Below, in pieces: positions 25,157 through 35,141 of a stretch of 64,000 bases of DNA. The position numbers were made by a program, and so were the translations under genes. Source of the DNA: Paraburkholderia podalyriae (GTDB lineage: Bacteria > Pseudomonadota > Gammaproteobacteria > Burkholderiales > Burkholderiaceae); the NCBI RefSeq assembly GCF_014397785.1, contig NZ_VZQQ01000002.1, positions 1 through 64,000 of the forward strand, given 5' to 3'. Each line of letters starts with the position of its first letter. Position 1 is the first letter of the stretch. The notes under the pieces are model-generated. The model was given only the letters and a program-made list of their open reading frames with translations, ran no database searches and had not been told where the DNA came from.

Positions 25157-26839
25157 TCAGAAGGCGGTCGATGTCGGGATCTCGTTCGCACCTCGTTTGG
25201 CACGCACAGCGTTCGGCGCCGGGATGCGACCGAGGATATGATCGGCTGCCTTCTCCGCGACCATGATGGTCGGTGCATTGGTGTTACACGACGGAATGAG
25301 CGGCATCACGGAGGCATCGACAACGCGAAGTCCGTCAATGCCAATCACTCGCAGGTCAGGTGTGACTACGCTATGTTCGTCCTCAGGGCGCCCCATCCTG
25401 CACGTACCGACCGGATGGTGGTCGGTCTTGGCATTGGCACACGCATAATCAAACAACTCGTCGTCCGTGTTGACACGCGGACCGGGCAGGACTTCCGTCT
25501 GCACAAAACGCTTCAACGCGGGCTGATTCATTAACTCGCGCGCAAGGCGCAGGCCCTTGAGCGCTGCATGGCGGTCTTCCGGCTCCGACCAGTAGTTCGG
25601 GTCGATCAGCGGCGCTGTCGCAGGATCGGCACTTGCCAGACGTACGCTGCCGCGCGATTTGGGCCGAAGATATGCGGTATTCAAGGTGACGCCGCCATGG
25701 CGAAGTTTCGCCATGCCCGCTTCGATTCCTGAACCCAGGCCGAGATGGAACTGGATGTCGGGCGACCGGGCGTGTGTCGCAGCGATTCCGTCCGCATACC
25801 AGAAGCCGCCCGTCTCGAACAGGCTCGAAGCAACCGGGCCCTTCTTCAGGAGCAGGTACTGCAGGGCTGCCCACGCTGCATGCTGGAGTTTGTTGTACTT
25901 GTCGTACGTATGATCGCCAGTACATTCAGCGATGACAAACAGGTCGAGATGGTCCTGCAGATTTGAGCCGATGCCCGGCATGTCATGCACGACGGGTACA
26001 CCCGTTGACCTCAAATGATCAGCCGGGCCGATGCCTGATTGCATTAGCAGCTTGGGGGATCCAATGGCCCCGGAAGACACGATCACTTCGCGCCTCGCTC
26101 GCACGACAACTGGCGAGCGGTCGGTTCCACTGACCAGTTCTACGCCGACTGCGCGTCCTCCTTCGACGATCACGCGTAGCGCCTGTGCCTGTAACCTGAC
26201 CGAGAGGTTAGGCCGTCCGAGGATCGGGTCAAGGAACCCGACGGATGCCGATGCGCGCCGCGCGTTGAACTGCGTCAGCTGATAGTAGCCGAGCCCCTCC
26301 TGTTGAGCGCCGTTGAAGTCGGCGTTGAAAGGCATGCCCATCTCCTGACCCGCCTGGAAGAACGCTTCGCAGATCGGCAGAGGACTGATCGGGTTTGACA
26401 CGCCTAGCGGACCACCGTACGCATGGTATTCATTTGCGAAGCGCTGATTGTTCTCCGATCGTTTGAAATAAGGCAGTACATCGCGGTAACTCCAGCCCGT
26501 TGCGCCACTCATGCTCTCCCATTCGTCGTAGTCCGCCGGCACGCCGCGCGTATAGATCTGCGCGTTGATCGACGAGCCGCCACCGATGACCTTCGCTTGT
26601 GTGAAGCGCAAGACACGGTCCTTCAGATGCTTTTGGGGCACGGTATGCCAGCCCCATGAACCGATGCCTTTGGTCATCTTCGCGAAACCAGCGGGCATGT
26701 GGAAAAGCGGGTTCCGGTCGCCGCCGCCAGCCTCAAGCAGCAAAACCGTCACGGAAGGATCGGCGCTCAGGCGATTCGCCAGTACGCAACCGGCCGACCC
26801 TCCGCCCGTAATGATGTAGTCGTAGCTATCGGTCTTCAT
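25157..26839 (-). CDS. GMC-family FAD oxidoreductase (choline-dehydrogenase-like)
   Basis: The start at ATG 26839 follows AAGGTGAGC; the product is 560 residues. Family marks: dinucleotide-binding GGGSAGCVLANRL near the N-terminus, GGSSINAQIYTRG (GMC signature 1), SSGAIGSPKLLMQSGIGP (signature 2), and the C-terminal His/Asn active-site region (HPVGTCRMG, then CNTNAPTIMVAEKAAD). It oxidises a primary alcohol or polyol to an aldehyde using FAD. In a locus with an aldehyde dehydrogenase and a sugar-type importer it may act on a polyol. Its resemblance to DddA of Halomonas is only family-level; it is not in the ddd island. Confidence 0.87.
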   Translation of the reverse strand: MKTDSYDYIITGGGSAGCVLANRLSADPSVTVLLLEAGGGDRNPLFHMPAGFAKMTKGIGSWGWHTVPQKHLKDRVLRFTQAKVIGGGSSINAQIYTRGVPADYDEWESMSGATGWSYRDVLPYFKRSENNQRFANEYHAYGGPLGVSNPISPLPICEAFFQAGQEMGMPFNADFNGAQQEGLGYYQLTQFNARRASASVGFLDPILGRPNLSVRLQAQALRVIVEGGRAVGVELVSGTDRSPVVVRARREVIVSSGAIGSPKLLMQSGIGPADHLRSTGVPVVHDMPGIGSNLQDHLDLFVIAECTGDHTYDKYNKLQHAAWAALQYLLLKKGPVASSLFETGGFWYADGIAATHARSPDIQFHLGLGSGIEAGMAKLRHGGVTLNTAYLRPKSRGSVRLASADPATAPLIDPNYWSEPEDRHAALKGLRLARELMNQPALKRFVQTEVLPGPRVNTDDELFDYACANAKTDHHPVGTCRMGRPEDEHSVVTPDLRVIGIDGLRVVDASVMPLIPSCNTNAPTIMVAEKAADHILGRIPAPNAVRAKRGANEIPTSTAF

Positions 26840-26850
26840 GCTGCTCACCT

Positions 26851-27630
26851 TCAAAAGGCAGAAATGGAGAGGCCACCATCAACCTGGAGCACGCTGCCTG
26901 TGGCAAACTGCAACGCACCGCCCGCAAGCTGGCCGACCGCCTTCGCGACATCGTCGGCCTCGCCCCAACGGTTCATGGGAACGAGCCCTTCCTTGAAACG
27001 CGCTTCATACTTCTGCGCAACCGCTTCGGTCATCGGCGTCCGGATAATCCCCGGCCGCACCTCAAAAACCGGGATGCCTGCATGAGCAAGCCGTAGTGCG
27101 AACAGTTTTGTCATCATCGGCAAAGCGGACTTCGAGAGGCAATACTCGGCCCTCTCAGGTGACGCCATCGTGGCTGATACCGACGAGACCGTGATAATCG
27201 CGCGCGGGCGATCTGGCTCTGCGCTCAACATATGGCGAGCAACCGCCTGAGTCATGAAGAAGGTTCCGCGCAGATTCACTCCAAGCACGGTGTCGAACGC
27301 CTCGGGAGTCACATCCAGCAGATCACCACGCGCGGGCGAGCCGATTCCCGCGTTGTTCACCAGGCAATCCAGATCGCCGCACCACGCCAGCACCCGTTCG
27401 AGCACTCGCGTGTGTGACGCTACGTCCTGCAAATTCGCCTGGACAAAGAGAGACCGCCGTCCCTGGTCCTCAATCGCCCTTAGCGTCAGAGCGGTATCTT
27501 CGTCATCGACGACGTCGGTAATGGCCACGTCGTAGCCGCGCGACGCGAGTTCCACAGCGATCGCGCGCCCGATTCCGCGGCGGCCGCCCGTGACGAGCGC
27601 TGCGAGAGGTTGCATTGCGTCATCAAGCAT
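26851..27630 (-). CDS. Short-chain dehydrogenase/reductase (FabG-like)
   Basis: The start at ATG 27630 is chosen for the GGAGG five bases upstream; the product is 259 residues. It carries the Rossmann motif TGGRRGIGRA, the NNAGIG motif and the catalytic Ser-Tyr-Lys set (SSVSATMASPERAEYCLSKSA). The C-terminus GSVLQVDGGLS is typical of classical SDRs annotated as 3-ketoacyl-ACP reductase. It overlaps the upstream GMC gene by eight bases and ends 11 bases before the next GMC gene, so an SDR is translationally sandwiched between two flavin oxidoreductases. Likely substrate: a sugar, polyol or hydroxyacid intermediate. Confidence 0.87.
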   Translation of the reverse strand: MLDDAMQPLAALVTGGRRGIGRAIAVELASRGYDVAITDVVDDEDTALTLRAIEDQGRRSLFVQANLQDVASHTRVLERVLAWCGDLDCLVNNAGIGSPARGDLLDVTPEAFDTVLGVNLRGTFFMTQAVARHMLSAEPDRPRAIITVSSVSATMASPERAEYCLSKSALPMMTKLFALRLAHAGIPVFEVRPGIIRTPMTEAVAQKYEARFKEGLVPMNRWGEADDVAKAVGQLAGGALQFATGSVLQVDGGLSISAF

Positions 27631-29176
27631 GTCGGCCTCCGTCAAAAGCGTGGTCTCCGCTAGCCGTGCGGCTGCGCGTCAGCTCCGAACGAAGGTGTTC
27701 GCCGACCCGTAGAGCCTGCGCTGCCACTGTCAGTGCTGGATTGACCGCAGCAGACGATGGGAAAAAGCTCGCATCAACGACGTACAGGTTCTGGTGGTCA
27801 TACGCCTTGCAGAACGGATCGAGCGGCGCGGCGCCAGCGTCATTGCCGAACCGGACCGTCCCACATTGATGGGACGGCGTGTCCTCGCCAAAGCGTCTGC
27901 TGACCACCAGCGGATAGCCCGCGTCCTTGAGCAGACGCTTCACTTTTCGAACAAAACGTTCATGCGGTTTTAGGTTGGTGCGATTCCACGTAAGCCGGAT
28001 ATCACCGGACGACGTTAGCTCTACGCGACTATCTGCGCTCGGCAAGTCTTCCGACATCGCGTAAAGATCGACACTGTGACGGCTGACGTATTCCAGAAGC
28101 TTCCTCGGCACGTACGGAAGCGCGCCACGAAGCATCGGTTCGCGGATCTTTCCCAGCATTTGCAGATTGCCCAGCGGCCACCGGTCATGCACGCCGCCAA
28201 AGTAGAAGTCGTTGACTGAAAGCGTCTTCGGAAAACGGGTGTCGTTGACCGTCCTCGGGTCGATTGCCAGAATCGCGGTGCAGTTATGGTTCATGTAGTA
28301 CCGCCCGACCGCTCCGGACGTGTTCGCAAGCCCGTTCGGAAATTTGTCGTTAGCCGAGGCGAGTAACAGAACAGCACTATTGATCGCGCCTGCCGACAGC
28401 ACAAACGTGTCGCCAGTGACCGTAAGCGAACCGTCCCGCGTCTGAACTTCGAGGCTCGAAATTCTTCGCCCTGTCGGGTCGGTCACAAGTCGTGTCGCGC
28501 GTGCGCCCGTCAGCAGCGACACGCCTCCTTGTTTCAGCGCGGGGCGCAACAGGCACATCTCGGCGTCTCCTTTTGCGTCAATGCGACAAGGAAAGGCGTC
28601 ACATGTGCCGCAGCGCACGCAGGTACCGCCGTCGCCAAAATTGACCGAAGCCGGCATGAAGAACGGATGCAGGCCCTGCTGCCGAAGCTTCTCCCGGAGC
28701 TGGCCAATCACGGGTTCGTCAGGTATCGGTCCGTGACGATAATTGGCGGATCTCGGAGGCTCGGTAGGATCCTGACCTGCGGACCCTCTTACGCCGAAGA
28801 GCTCCTCGGCCAGGTCATAGTATTTTTCGAGGTCCCGGTACGCGACGGGCCACGCTGGCGACACACCCTCCTCGTGCGCGAGCTCTTCGAAGTCGGCTTC
28901 ACGCAGCCGGAACATGGCGGCGCCGAAGAACTTCGTATGTCCGCCGACAAAGTAATACTGGCCGGGACGATAGCGCTCGCCAGCGCCGTTGAGCCAAGTG
29001 TCGCGCGTGCGATACCGGAGCTGGCCGAATACGGCTTCCGCGTCCCAGTTCTGCAGTTCGCGGGGAAGATTGTCGCCCCGCTCGATCACAATGACACTAG
29101 CACCCGTACCGGCCAGCTGCAGGGCAATCGCGCTGCCGCCGACGCCCGAACCAATGATGACGACATCGGCATGCAT
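27623..29176 (-). CDS. GMC-family oxidoreductase with cysteine-rich motif
   Basis: 517 residues from ATG 29176, overlapping the stop of the ATPase gene (TGATG). FAD-binding GSGVGGSAIALQLAGTGASV opens the protein. Around residue 190 it has CVRCGTCDAFPC, a closely spaced Cys cluster found in a subgroup of GMC proteins related to gluconate/sugar-acid dehydrogenases. The C-terminal segment HQCGTVRFG and AAVNPALTVAAQAL supply the active-site His and Asn regions. There is no signal peptide or c-type heme site, so its electron acceptor is unclear. Different in sequence class from the other GMC gene of this operon. Confidence 0.82.
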   Translation of the reverse strand: MHADVVIIGSGVGGSAIALQLAGTGASVIVIERGDNLPRELQNWDAEAVFGQLRYRTRDTWLNGAGERYRPGQYYFVGGHTKFFGAAMFRLREADFEELAHEEGVSPAWPVAYRDLEKYYDLAEELFGVRGSAGQDPTEPPRSANYRHGPIPDEPVIGQLREKLRQQGLHPFFMPASVNFGDGGTCVRCGTCDAFPCRIDAKGDAEMCLLRPALKQGGVSLLTGARATRLVTDPTGRRISSLEVQTRDGSLTVTGDTFVLSAGAINSAVLLLASANDKFPNGLANTSGAVGRYYMNHNCTAILAIDPRTVNDTRFPKTLSVNDFYFGGVHDRWPLGNLQMLGKIREPMLRGALPYVPRKLLEYVSRHSVDLYAMSEDLPSADSRVELTSSGDIRLTWNRTNLKPHERFVRKVKRLLKDAGYPLVVSRRFGEDTPSHQCGTVRFGNDAGAAPLDPFCKAYDHQNLYVVDASFFPSSAAVNPALTVAAQALRVGEHLRSELTRSRTASGDHAFDGGRHA

Positions 29177-30282
29177 CACGCTATCCTTTCTTCCGTTTGC
29201 GCATCGAAGAGGACCAGCTTCGACAGATCGACCCGCAGGTTGCAGTGCTCGCCCGGGCTATGCGGAATGTCGGCGCCCAATCGGGCCGCGACTTCGACCC
29301 CTCCCATTTCAAGCGCCGCCAGCGTGTCCGGTCCCGTGGGCTCCATGACCAGCACCTTCACCGCTACCTCGCGCACCGCATCCGGGACCCGCGAGGATTC
29401 CACACCAATCGCTTCTGGCCGAAGGCCGGCGATCACCTTCTTGCCAGCGTATCGCGCGACCGCGGCGGACTGGGCCGGCAGATCAAGGCGAACCGCTGCA
29501 CTGCCCTCGCCCATCGTCAAAACGAGTGTGTCGCTCCGGGTTGTGAGCACTGCCGGAATGAGGTTCATCGACGGCGAGCCCATAAACGTCGCGACAAAGG
29601 TATTGGCCGGCGTACTGTAGATTTCGGCCGGCGTGCCGAACTGCTGGATCACGCCCCCCTTCATCACCGCGATCCGGGTCGCGAGTGTCATCGCTTCGAT
29701 CTGATCGTGAGTCACGTACACGATGGTCGCGCCGAGCCGTTGATGCAGCTTCTTGATTTCGGTGCGCATGTCAACGCGCAGTTTTGCGTCAAGATTGGAC
29801 AGCGGCTCGTCGAACAGGAAGATTTTCGGGTCCCGCACCAGCGCCCGTCCCATGGCGACACGCTGCCGTTGACCGCCCGAGAGTTGGCCCGGGCGGCGCT
29901 TGATCAGGTGCTCGATCTGAAGCAGTCTTGCAGCGTCCGCGACGGCCTTATCCCTCTCCACTTTCGACACTTTGCGCATCTCGAGACCGAAGCTGATGTT
30001 CTGGCCGACCGTCATGTTCGGATAAAGCGCGTAGCTCTGAAAGACCATCGCGATATCCCGCTCGCTGGGATGCAGGTCGTTCACACGGTCGTTGTCGATC
30101 CGGATCTCCCCACCGGAGATAGTGTCGAGTCCCGCGATCAGCGACAGCAGGGTCGATTTTCCGCAACCGGACGGCCCGACAAGTACAAGGAAATCGCCAT
30201 CGGTCACATCGATGTTGATGTTCTTCAGGATTTCCGTCGGGCCGTAGGCCTTGCGGACATTTGAAATATGCAGAGAAGCCAT
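29176..30282 (-). CDS. ABC transporter ATP-binding protein, UgpC/MsmK type
   Basis: 368 residues: Walker [11 protein letters not shown]-loop [13 protein letters not shown], signature [15 protein letters not shown], Walker [17 protein letters not shown], and a C-terminal OB/TOBE-like region (residues about 240-360). These mark the CUT1 carbohydrate-import ATPases (UgpC, MalK, MsmK). It is four bases downstream of a permease gene and overlaps the next GMC gene. It energises the importer formed with the two permeases and the binding protein encoded at 30287-33507. Confidence 0.9.
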   Translation of the reverse strand: MASLHISNVRKAYGPTEILKNINIDVTDGDFLVLVGPSGCGKSTLLSLIAGLDTISGGEIRIDNDRVNDLHPSERDIAMVFQSYALYPNMTVGQNISFGLEMRKVSKVERDKAVADAARLLQIEHLIKRRPGQLSGGQRQRVAMGRALVRDPKIFLFDEPLSNLDAKLRVDMRTEIKKLHQRLGATIVYVTHDQIEAMTLATRIAVMKGGVIQQFGTPAEIYSTPANTFVATFMGSPSMNLIPAVLTTRSDTLVLTMGEGSAAVRLDLPAQSAAVARYAGKKVIAGLRPEAIGVESSRVPDAVREVAVKVLVMEPTGPDTLAALEMGGVEVAARLGADIPHSPGEHCNLRVDLSKLVLFDAQTEERIA

Positions 30283-30286
30283 TTCC

Positions 30287-31180
30287 TTACCCCTTTACCG
30301 AACCGGCCATCATGCCGCGCACGAAATAGCGGCCGCCGATCACATAGACCAGAAGAGTGGGCAGCGCGGTAATCACGGCGGCTGCCATCTGAACGTTGTA
30401 CTCACGCACGCCCGTCGACGTATTCACGATGTTGTTCAGTGCGACCGTAATAGGCGCCGTGCTTCCCGTCGTAAATGAAGCACCGAAGAGGAAGTCGTTC
30501 CAGATATTGGTGAACTGCCAGATCACCGTTACAGTGATGATGGCGCCGGAACACGGCAACAGGATGCGCAGGAAGATCCTGAAGAAGCGCGCGCCATCGA
30601 TCATCGCGGCCTTCACCAGTTCATCGGGAAACGCGACGTAGAAGTTACGGAAGTACAAAGTCGTAAAGCACAGACCGTAGACAATGTGCACGAACACGAG
30701 ACCCGTAATGGACTGGGCCAGCCCGATTTTCCCGAGGAAGGTAGCCATCGGAATGAGCACGATCTGGAAGGGGATGAAGCATCCGAACAGAACGAGCCCA
30801 AACAGGATGTTGTCGCCCTTGAATCTCCATTTGGTCAGCACGTAACCGTTGAGCGCGCCAAGGAAGGTAGAAATCGCAACGGCGGAAATGACCATCCGCG
30901 TCGAGTTCCAAAAAAACCCCTTCACGCCGGAACAATCGAGGCCAACGCACGCTTCCCCCCAGGCTTTAAGCCACGGCTCCAGTGTCCACGCACGTGGCAA
31001 CGCGAGAATGTTTCCGCTGTACACCTCCGAAAGAGGTTTGAACGACGTCAGCATCATTACCGCGAGCGGGATCAGATAGACGACCGCAAAAAGCGCCAGC
31101 AGTCCATAGATCACAATCCTTGATACGTAGTTATGCTTACCCATCACCATTTGCGGCGAGTCCCAGCCTTTTTTCAACAT
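30287..31180 (-). CDS. Carbohydrate ABC permease, MalG/UgpE type
   Basis: A 297-residue CUT1 permease with six membrane segments. The start at 31180 follows CAGGAG. The EAA loop ([20 protein letters not shown]) near the middle is typical of MalG-like proteins. It pairs with the MalF-type permease encoded 18 bases upstream. Substrate class carbohydrate or polyol; exact ligand unknown. Confidence 0.88.
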   Translation of the reverse strand: MLKKGWDSPQMVMGKHNYVSRIVIYGLLALFAVVYLIPLAVMMLTSFKPLSEVYSGNILALPRAWTLEPWLKAWGEACVGLDCSGVKGFFWNSTRMVISAVAISTFLGALNGYVLTKWRFKGDNILFGLVLFGCFIPFQIVLIPMATFLGKIGLAQSITGLVFVHIVYGLCFTTLYFRNFYVAFPDELVKAAMIDGARFFRIFLRILLPCSGAIITVTVIWQFTNIWNDFLFGASFTTGSTAPITVALNNIVNTSTGVREYNVQMAAAVITALPTLLVYVIGGRYFVRGMMAGSVKG

Positions 31181-31198
31181 GACGATCTCCTGACTGGA

Positions 31199-32167
31199 CT
31201 AATGCGAGCCGCTGCCGCTGCGCGGACGAAGCTCTGAATAGAGATACGGGACCATGATCGCCGCGACCGTGCACAGCATCATGACCGCACTCGCGGCTCC
31301 CATTCCCAACTCGTTTCGCGTGAAGGTGAATGAGTACATGAACGTCGAGGGCAACTCCGTCGAATAGCCGGGACCTGCGCCTGTCAAGGCCACCACCAGT
31401 TCATAGCTCTTGACTGCGAGGTGAACGAGGATGACGAACGCGGAAACGAAAGCCGGCCGCAGTTGCGGGATGATGATGCGTCGATAGATAGCCGGCATTC
31501 TTGCCCCATCGATCGACGCGGCCTTGACCATATCCTGATCGATACCCCGCAAGCCTGCGAGGAACATCGCCATGACGAAGCCGGACGCCTGCCACACCGC
31601 GGCGATGACCACGGTGTAAATGGCCATTCGATCATCGATGATCCAGTCGAACCTGAAACCGGTCCAACCCCAGTCGTGGAAAAGCTTCGTCAGCCCGAGA
31701 CCGGGATTCAGTATCCATTTCCAGGCTGTGCCCGTTACGATGAAAGAGATCGCCATCGGATAAAGAAAGATCGCGCGCAGACCGCCTTCCGCCCTGATGC
31801 GCTGGTCGAGAAGAATGGCGAGGCCCAGCCCGATCCCCATGCACAGGACGACATACAGCGATGCATAGATTCCCAGGTTGGTGACCGCAACGTGCCAGCG
31901 CGGATGTGCCCAGACACGTCCATACTGCATCAGGCCGCCCCAGTGCAGATTGGCAAACGCGCGTGAGCGCGTGAACGACAGGACCGTGGTCCAGACGATA
32001 AAACCGTAGACGAAGATCAGCGTCGTAATCAACGTGGGCGACAACACGAGCTTTGGCAATACCTGCTCGAACCGGTTTCTCAGGCTTGACCGGCGTTTGT
32101 CGTGAAGCTGGGATTCGTCCGTAGTACCTCGTGACGAGGTATGGACGGTCCGGTGTGTAGTGTGCAT
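31199..32167 (-). CDS. Carbohydrate ABC permease, MalF/UgpA type
   Basis: The start at ATG 32167 is supported by AGAGGTGG upstream; a frame extending to 32212 adds residues unlike permeases. The 322-residue product has a basic N-terminal tail of about 45 residues and then six membrane segments, with an EAA-type loop (DMVKAASIDGARMPAIYRR). It forms the membrane channel with the MalG-type partner. The binding-protein gene lies 83 bases upstream with a small hairpin between. Confidence 0.88.
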   Translation of the reverse strand: MHTTHRTVHTSSRGTTDESQLHDKRRSSLRNRFEQVLPKLVLSPTLITTLIFVYGFIVWTTVLSFTRSRAFANLHWGGLMQYGRVWAHPRWHVAVTNLGIYASLYVVLCMGIGLGLAILLDQRIRAEGGLRAIFLYPMAISFIVTGTAWKWILNPGLGLTKLFHDWGWTGFRFDWIIDDRMAIYTVVIAAVWQASGFVMAMFLAGLRGIDQDMVKAASIDGARMPAIYRRIIIPQLRPAFVSAFVILVHLAVKSYELVVALTGAGPGYSTELPSTFMYSFTFTRNELGMGAASAVMMLCTVAAIMVPYLYSELRPRSGSGSH

Positions 32168-32205
32168 GGCAACCACCTCTACTTCGGGAGCATCGGGTCT
32201 TCGCA

Positions 32206-32225
32206 GGGGCACGCTGGATCGCCCC
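32206..32225 (-). other. Small hairpin downstream of the binding-protein gene
   Basis: GGGGC (32206-32210) and GCCCC (32221-32225) pair around a 10-base loop in the gap between the binding-protein stop and the MalF-type start. It is short, but placed like the hairpin after the ddd-island binding-protein gene, and could limit 3' decay of the binding-protein message. Confidence 0.35.
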
Positions 32226-32250
32226 CGTGAGTTCTAAGACGGTGTACGGC

Positions 32251-33507
32251 CTACTTGGCGTTGTTGACAGCGTCGACCAGCTGTTTCACCGCATCGGCAG
32301 ATGACTCGTTGGTGTTGAAGAAATGCGTGACGACGTCATAGACCGCGTTCTTCGGCCCATCGGGCATTGCGTGTCCGTGCGCGAAGCTGCCCACCATCGT
32401 GCCGCTCTTCAGCGCAGTGCGAAGATCGGCCATCGATTTCTGGCCGCACTCGTCGAACCCATCGGAAGGCACATCGAGACGCGCCGGAATCGCTCCCTTG
32501 ATCTGATTGAATTTCGCCTGCACGCCCTTGTCCATCACAGTCGACGCGAACGCATTTTCACCAGGCACGCTGGCATCGCTCTTTTTGAACGTCGCAAACT
32601 GGTCAGTATTGAAGATGAAGTCGCCCTGGGTGCCGGGATACTGGAAGCACAGGTAGTCGACATTGGCCTTCTTGCCGGCGTTCACGAACTCACCCTTCGC
32701 CCAGTCGCCCATGATCTGCATCGCGGCCTTGCCGTTGATGACCATCGATGTTGCCAAGTTCCAGTCACGACCCGGGAAATTCGGATCGACCATACCGCGG
32801 AGCGCGCGCATCTGGTCAAATGCCTTTTCCATCGTCTTTGAGCCGAGCGCGGCAGGATCGAGATTGACGAGCGCCTGGCTATAAAATTTCGGGCCGCCGG
32901 CAGACATGACGGCGCTATCGAAAATCGTCGCTTCCTGCCACGGCTGCCCGCCGTGGGCGAGCGGCGTGTAGCCAGCCTTGCGAATCACGGCGGCATCGGC
33001 AACCAGCTGGTCGAACGTCTGCGGCGGAGTCAGATGCAACTGATCGAAAATCTTCTTGTTCGCCCAGATCCAGTTGGTCCGGTGAACGTCGACCGGCACC
33101 GCTACCCAATGACCATCGACCTTCGAGAAACGTTGAATCGGACCGGGCACGAGCTTGTCCCATCCTTCCTTTGCCGCGATCGAATCGAGGTTGGTCAGAA
33201 AGTCCTGCGACGCATATTCAGGGATGGTAAAGCCGAGCATCTGGATGGCGTCAGGCGGATTGCCGGATGCAACGCGAGCTTTCAGCACCGTGCGCGCTGC
33301 TTCGCCGCCGCCGCCTGCAATCGGTGCGTCCTTCCAGGCGTATCCGCGCTGCTTCAAACCGTCCTTTAATACCTCCAGCGCACGGGCTTCGCCGCCCGAG
33401 GTCCACCAGTGCATCACTTCGACGGATTTGGTGTCGGCCGCCGATACCGCGCTACTGCCACTGACGGCGATGGCTGCCACGAGTGCAAAAAGTGTCTTCC
33501 TCAACAT
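32251..33507 (-). CDS. Carbohydrate ABC transporter binding protein (family 1)
   Basis: A 418-residue protein. The start at 33507 follows TGGAGTGAG. The signal peptide is residues 1-23 (LFALVAAIAVSGSSAVSAA). The mature part begins KSVEVMHWWTSGGEARAL, which is typical of sugar-binding proteins of the MalE/UgpB group encoded with CUT1 permeases. It captures the solute in the periplasm. Ligand not predictable from sequence. Being the fifth gene of the operon, after four enzymes, is unusual but consistent with one inducible catabolic unit. Confidence 0.88.
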   Translation of the reverse strand: MLRKTLFALVAAIAVSGSSAVSAADTKSVEVMHWWTSGGEARALEVLKDGLKQRGYAWKDAPIAGGGGEAARTVLKARVASGNPPDAIQMLGFTIPEYASQDFLTNLDSIAAKEGWDKLVPGPIQRFSKVDGHWVAVPVDVHRTNWIWANKKIFDQLHLTPPQTFDQLVADAAVIRKAGYTPLAHGGQPWQEATIFDSAVMSAGGPKFYSQALVNLDPAALGSKTMEKAFDQMRALRGMVDPNFPGRDWNLATSMVINGKAAMQIMGDWAKGEFVNAGKKANVDYLCFQYPGTQGDFIFNTDQFATFKKSDASVPGENAFASTVMDKGVQAKFNQIKGAIPARLDVPSDGFDECGQKSMADLRTALKSGTMVGSFAHGHAMPDGPKNAVYDVVTHFFNTNESSADAVKQLVDAVNNAK

Positions 33508-33598
33508 GTCTCACTCCAGATGGGTTGCTCTCTCTGATGGAGAGGGTTTTCAGTCTTTTCCCGGCGGACCCTTCCGCCCGAGGCTTATTTCTTATCTG

Positions 33599-35140
33599 CT
33601 ATTTCTTCGCCGGTAGCCAAAGGTTCTTGCGTTCTCCGATATGCAGTTGAATCGTCTTCGTCTCCGTATAGTCCTCGACCGCCTGCTTGCCGAGTTCGCG
33701 GCCGACGCCGCTCGCCTTGAATCCGCCAAACGGAAGTTCCGGATATCCGTCGAGGAAGGTGTTCACCCAGATCGTCCCTGCGTCGACACCGCGTGCGACC
33801 TTCAGGCAAGTATCGATATCGCTGCTCCACACCGCGGCTGACAAGCCGTACGCCGTGTCGTTTGCGATTTCGATGGCATGATCCAGATCGCGGAAAGCAA
33901 TGACGCTCAAGACAGGGCCGAAAATTTCCTCTCTTGCGACACCCATGTCTGCGGTGACATCGGTCAGGACGGTCGGCTGAAGATAAAGGCCGTTAGCGCT
34001 TGCGTAACGCCCGCCGCCAAGACGCACCTTCGCACCTGCCGAGACACCGGTCTCGATATGACCAAGGATGTCGTTCATTTGCTGTTCGCTGACGATCGCG
34101 CCGACCTTCGCATCAGGATGAAGCGGGTCGCCGACAGGCACTTCGCGGGCACGCTCGATAACAGCAGCGGCAAACCGCTCCACGATGGACTCATGCACGA
34201 GAACCCGGCTACCGCTGTTGCAGCATTCGCCAGCGTTGAAGTACACGCCGAACACGACCGCGTCGACCATTGCATCCCAGTCGCAGTCCGGGAAAACGAT
34301 CTGAGGATTCTTGCCGCCCAGTTCCAGGGCGACTTTCTTGAGTTTCTTTGAGGCCACCCCAGCAAGCATCGACCCCACATGGGTCGAACCCGTGAACGAG
34401 AGCATGTCGACCCGTGGACTCTCGGCGAGAGGCTGACCGACGCGCGAGCCCTTGCCCGTTACGACATTCGCGACCCCGGCTGGCACGCCTGCCTTTTCAA
34501 GGATCTCCATCAACATGACGGTCGTGCCGGACGTCAGTTCGCTAGGCTTGATCACGCATGTGCAGCCTGCCGCCATGGCGAATGGCAGTTTCTGGCACAG
34601 AATCCACAGCGGAAAATTCCATGGCGTGATGATGCCGACCACACCAATCGGCTGACGCAACACCAGTCCAAGCATGTCCTCGCCCAAGGTGTTGTAGGCG
34701 TCACCGCTGGTGGTGCGGGCGAGGCTCGCGGCGTACTGCCACAGATCGGCGCAACCGGCGACCTCCGCGCGCGCCTGGGTGAGTGGCTTGCCGTTCTCCA
34801 GCGATTCGATCAGCGCAAGACGCTCAATCTGGGCCTGGATGCCATCCGCGATCGCCAGCAGCACGCGGGCACGCTCCGCTCCCTTCATCTTCGGCCAGGG
34901 GCCGTGGTGAAATGCACGATGGGCCGCATCGATTGCCGCGTCGACGTCCTCGGGCGTCGCCACGGCATAGGTGCTGACCAGCTCGCCGTGAGCCGGACTG
35001 AGCCGCTCGACACGTTCGCCGCCACCCGCCTCGCGCCACTGCCCGTCGATGTAGAGGCGACCGTGATACACCTCGAAGTCAGTCTTATGAGACGCCACAA
35101 GCAAGGGCGCCAGTTCCGGATTCATGTTTGCAGTCGTCAT
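33599..35140 (-). CDS. NAD(P)-dependent aldehyde dehydrogenase
   Basis: The start at ATG 35140 is chosen for GAGGGTAAC; it lies one base after the ECH stop. The 513-residue product has the cofactor-binding region (TPWNFPLWILCQKLPFAMAA), glutamate motif LELGGKNPQIVF and nucleophile Cys in NAGECCNSGS. It is a hydrolytic ALDH of the betaine-aldehyde or broad-substrate group, not the CoA-acylating MmsA type. In this operon it would oxidise the aldehyde made by one of the GMC enzymes or released by the DUF993 protein. Confidence 0.9.
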   Translation of the reverse strand: MTTANMNPELAPLLVASHKTDFEVYHGRLYIDGQWREAGGGERVERLSPAHGELVSTYAVATPEDVDAAIDAAHRAFHHGPWPKMKGAERARVLLAIADGIQAQIERLALIESLENGKPLTQARAEVAGCADLWQYAASLARTTSGDAYNTLGEDMLGLVLRQPIGVVGIITPWNFPLWILCQKLPFAMAAGCTCVIKPSELTSGTTVMLMEILEKAGVPAGVANVVTGKGSRVGQPLAESPRVDMLSFTGSTHVGSMLAGVASKKLKKVALELGGKNPQIVFPDCDWDAMVDAVVFGVYFNAGECCNSGSRVLVHESIVERFAAAVIERAREVPVGDPLHPDAKVGAIVSEQQMNDILGHIETGVSAGAKVRLGGGRYASANGLYLQPTVLTDVTADMGVAREEIFGPVLSVIAFRDLDHAIEIANDTAYGLSAAVWSSDIDTCLKVARGVDAGTIWVNTFLDGYPELPFGGFKASGVGRELGKQAVEDYTETKTIQLHIGERKNLWLPAKK

Positions 35141-35141
35141 G

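Noticed and set aside
25157..26839. Assigning the GMC enzyme as DddA of the DMSP pathway
   Set aside because: Similarity is only at GMC-family level, the gene sits in a different operon more than 10 kb from the ddd genes, and dddB already covers that step.
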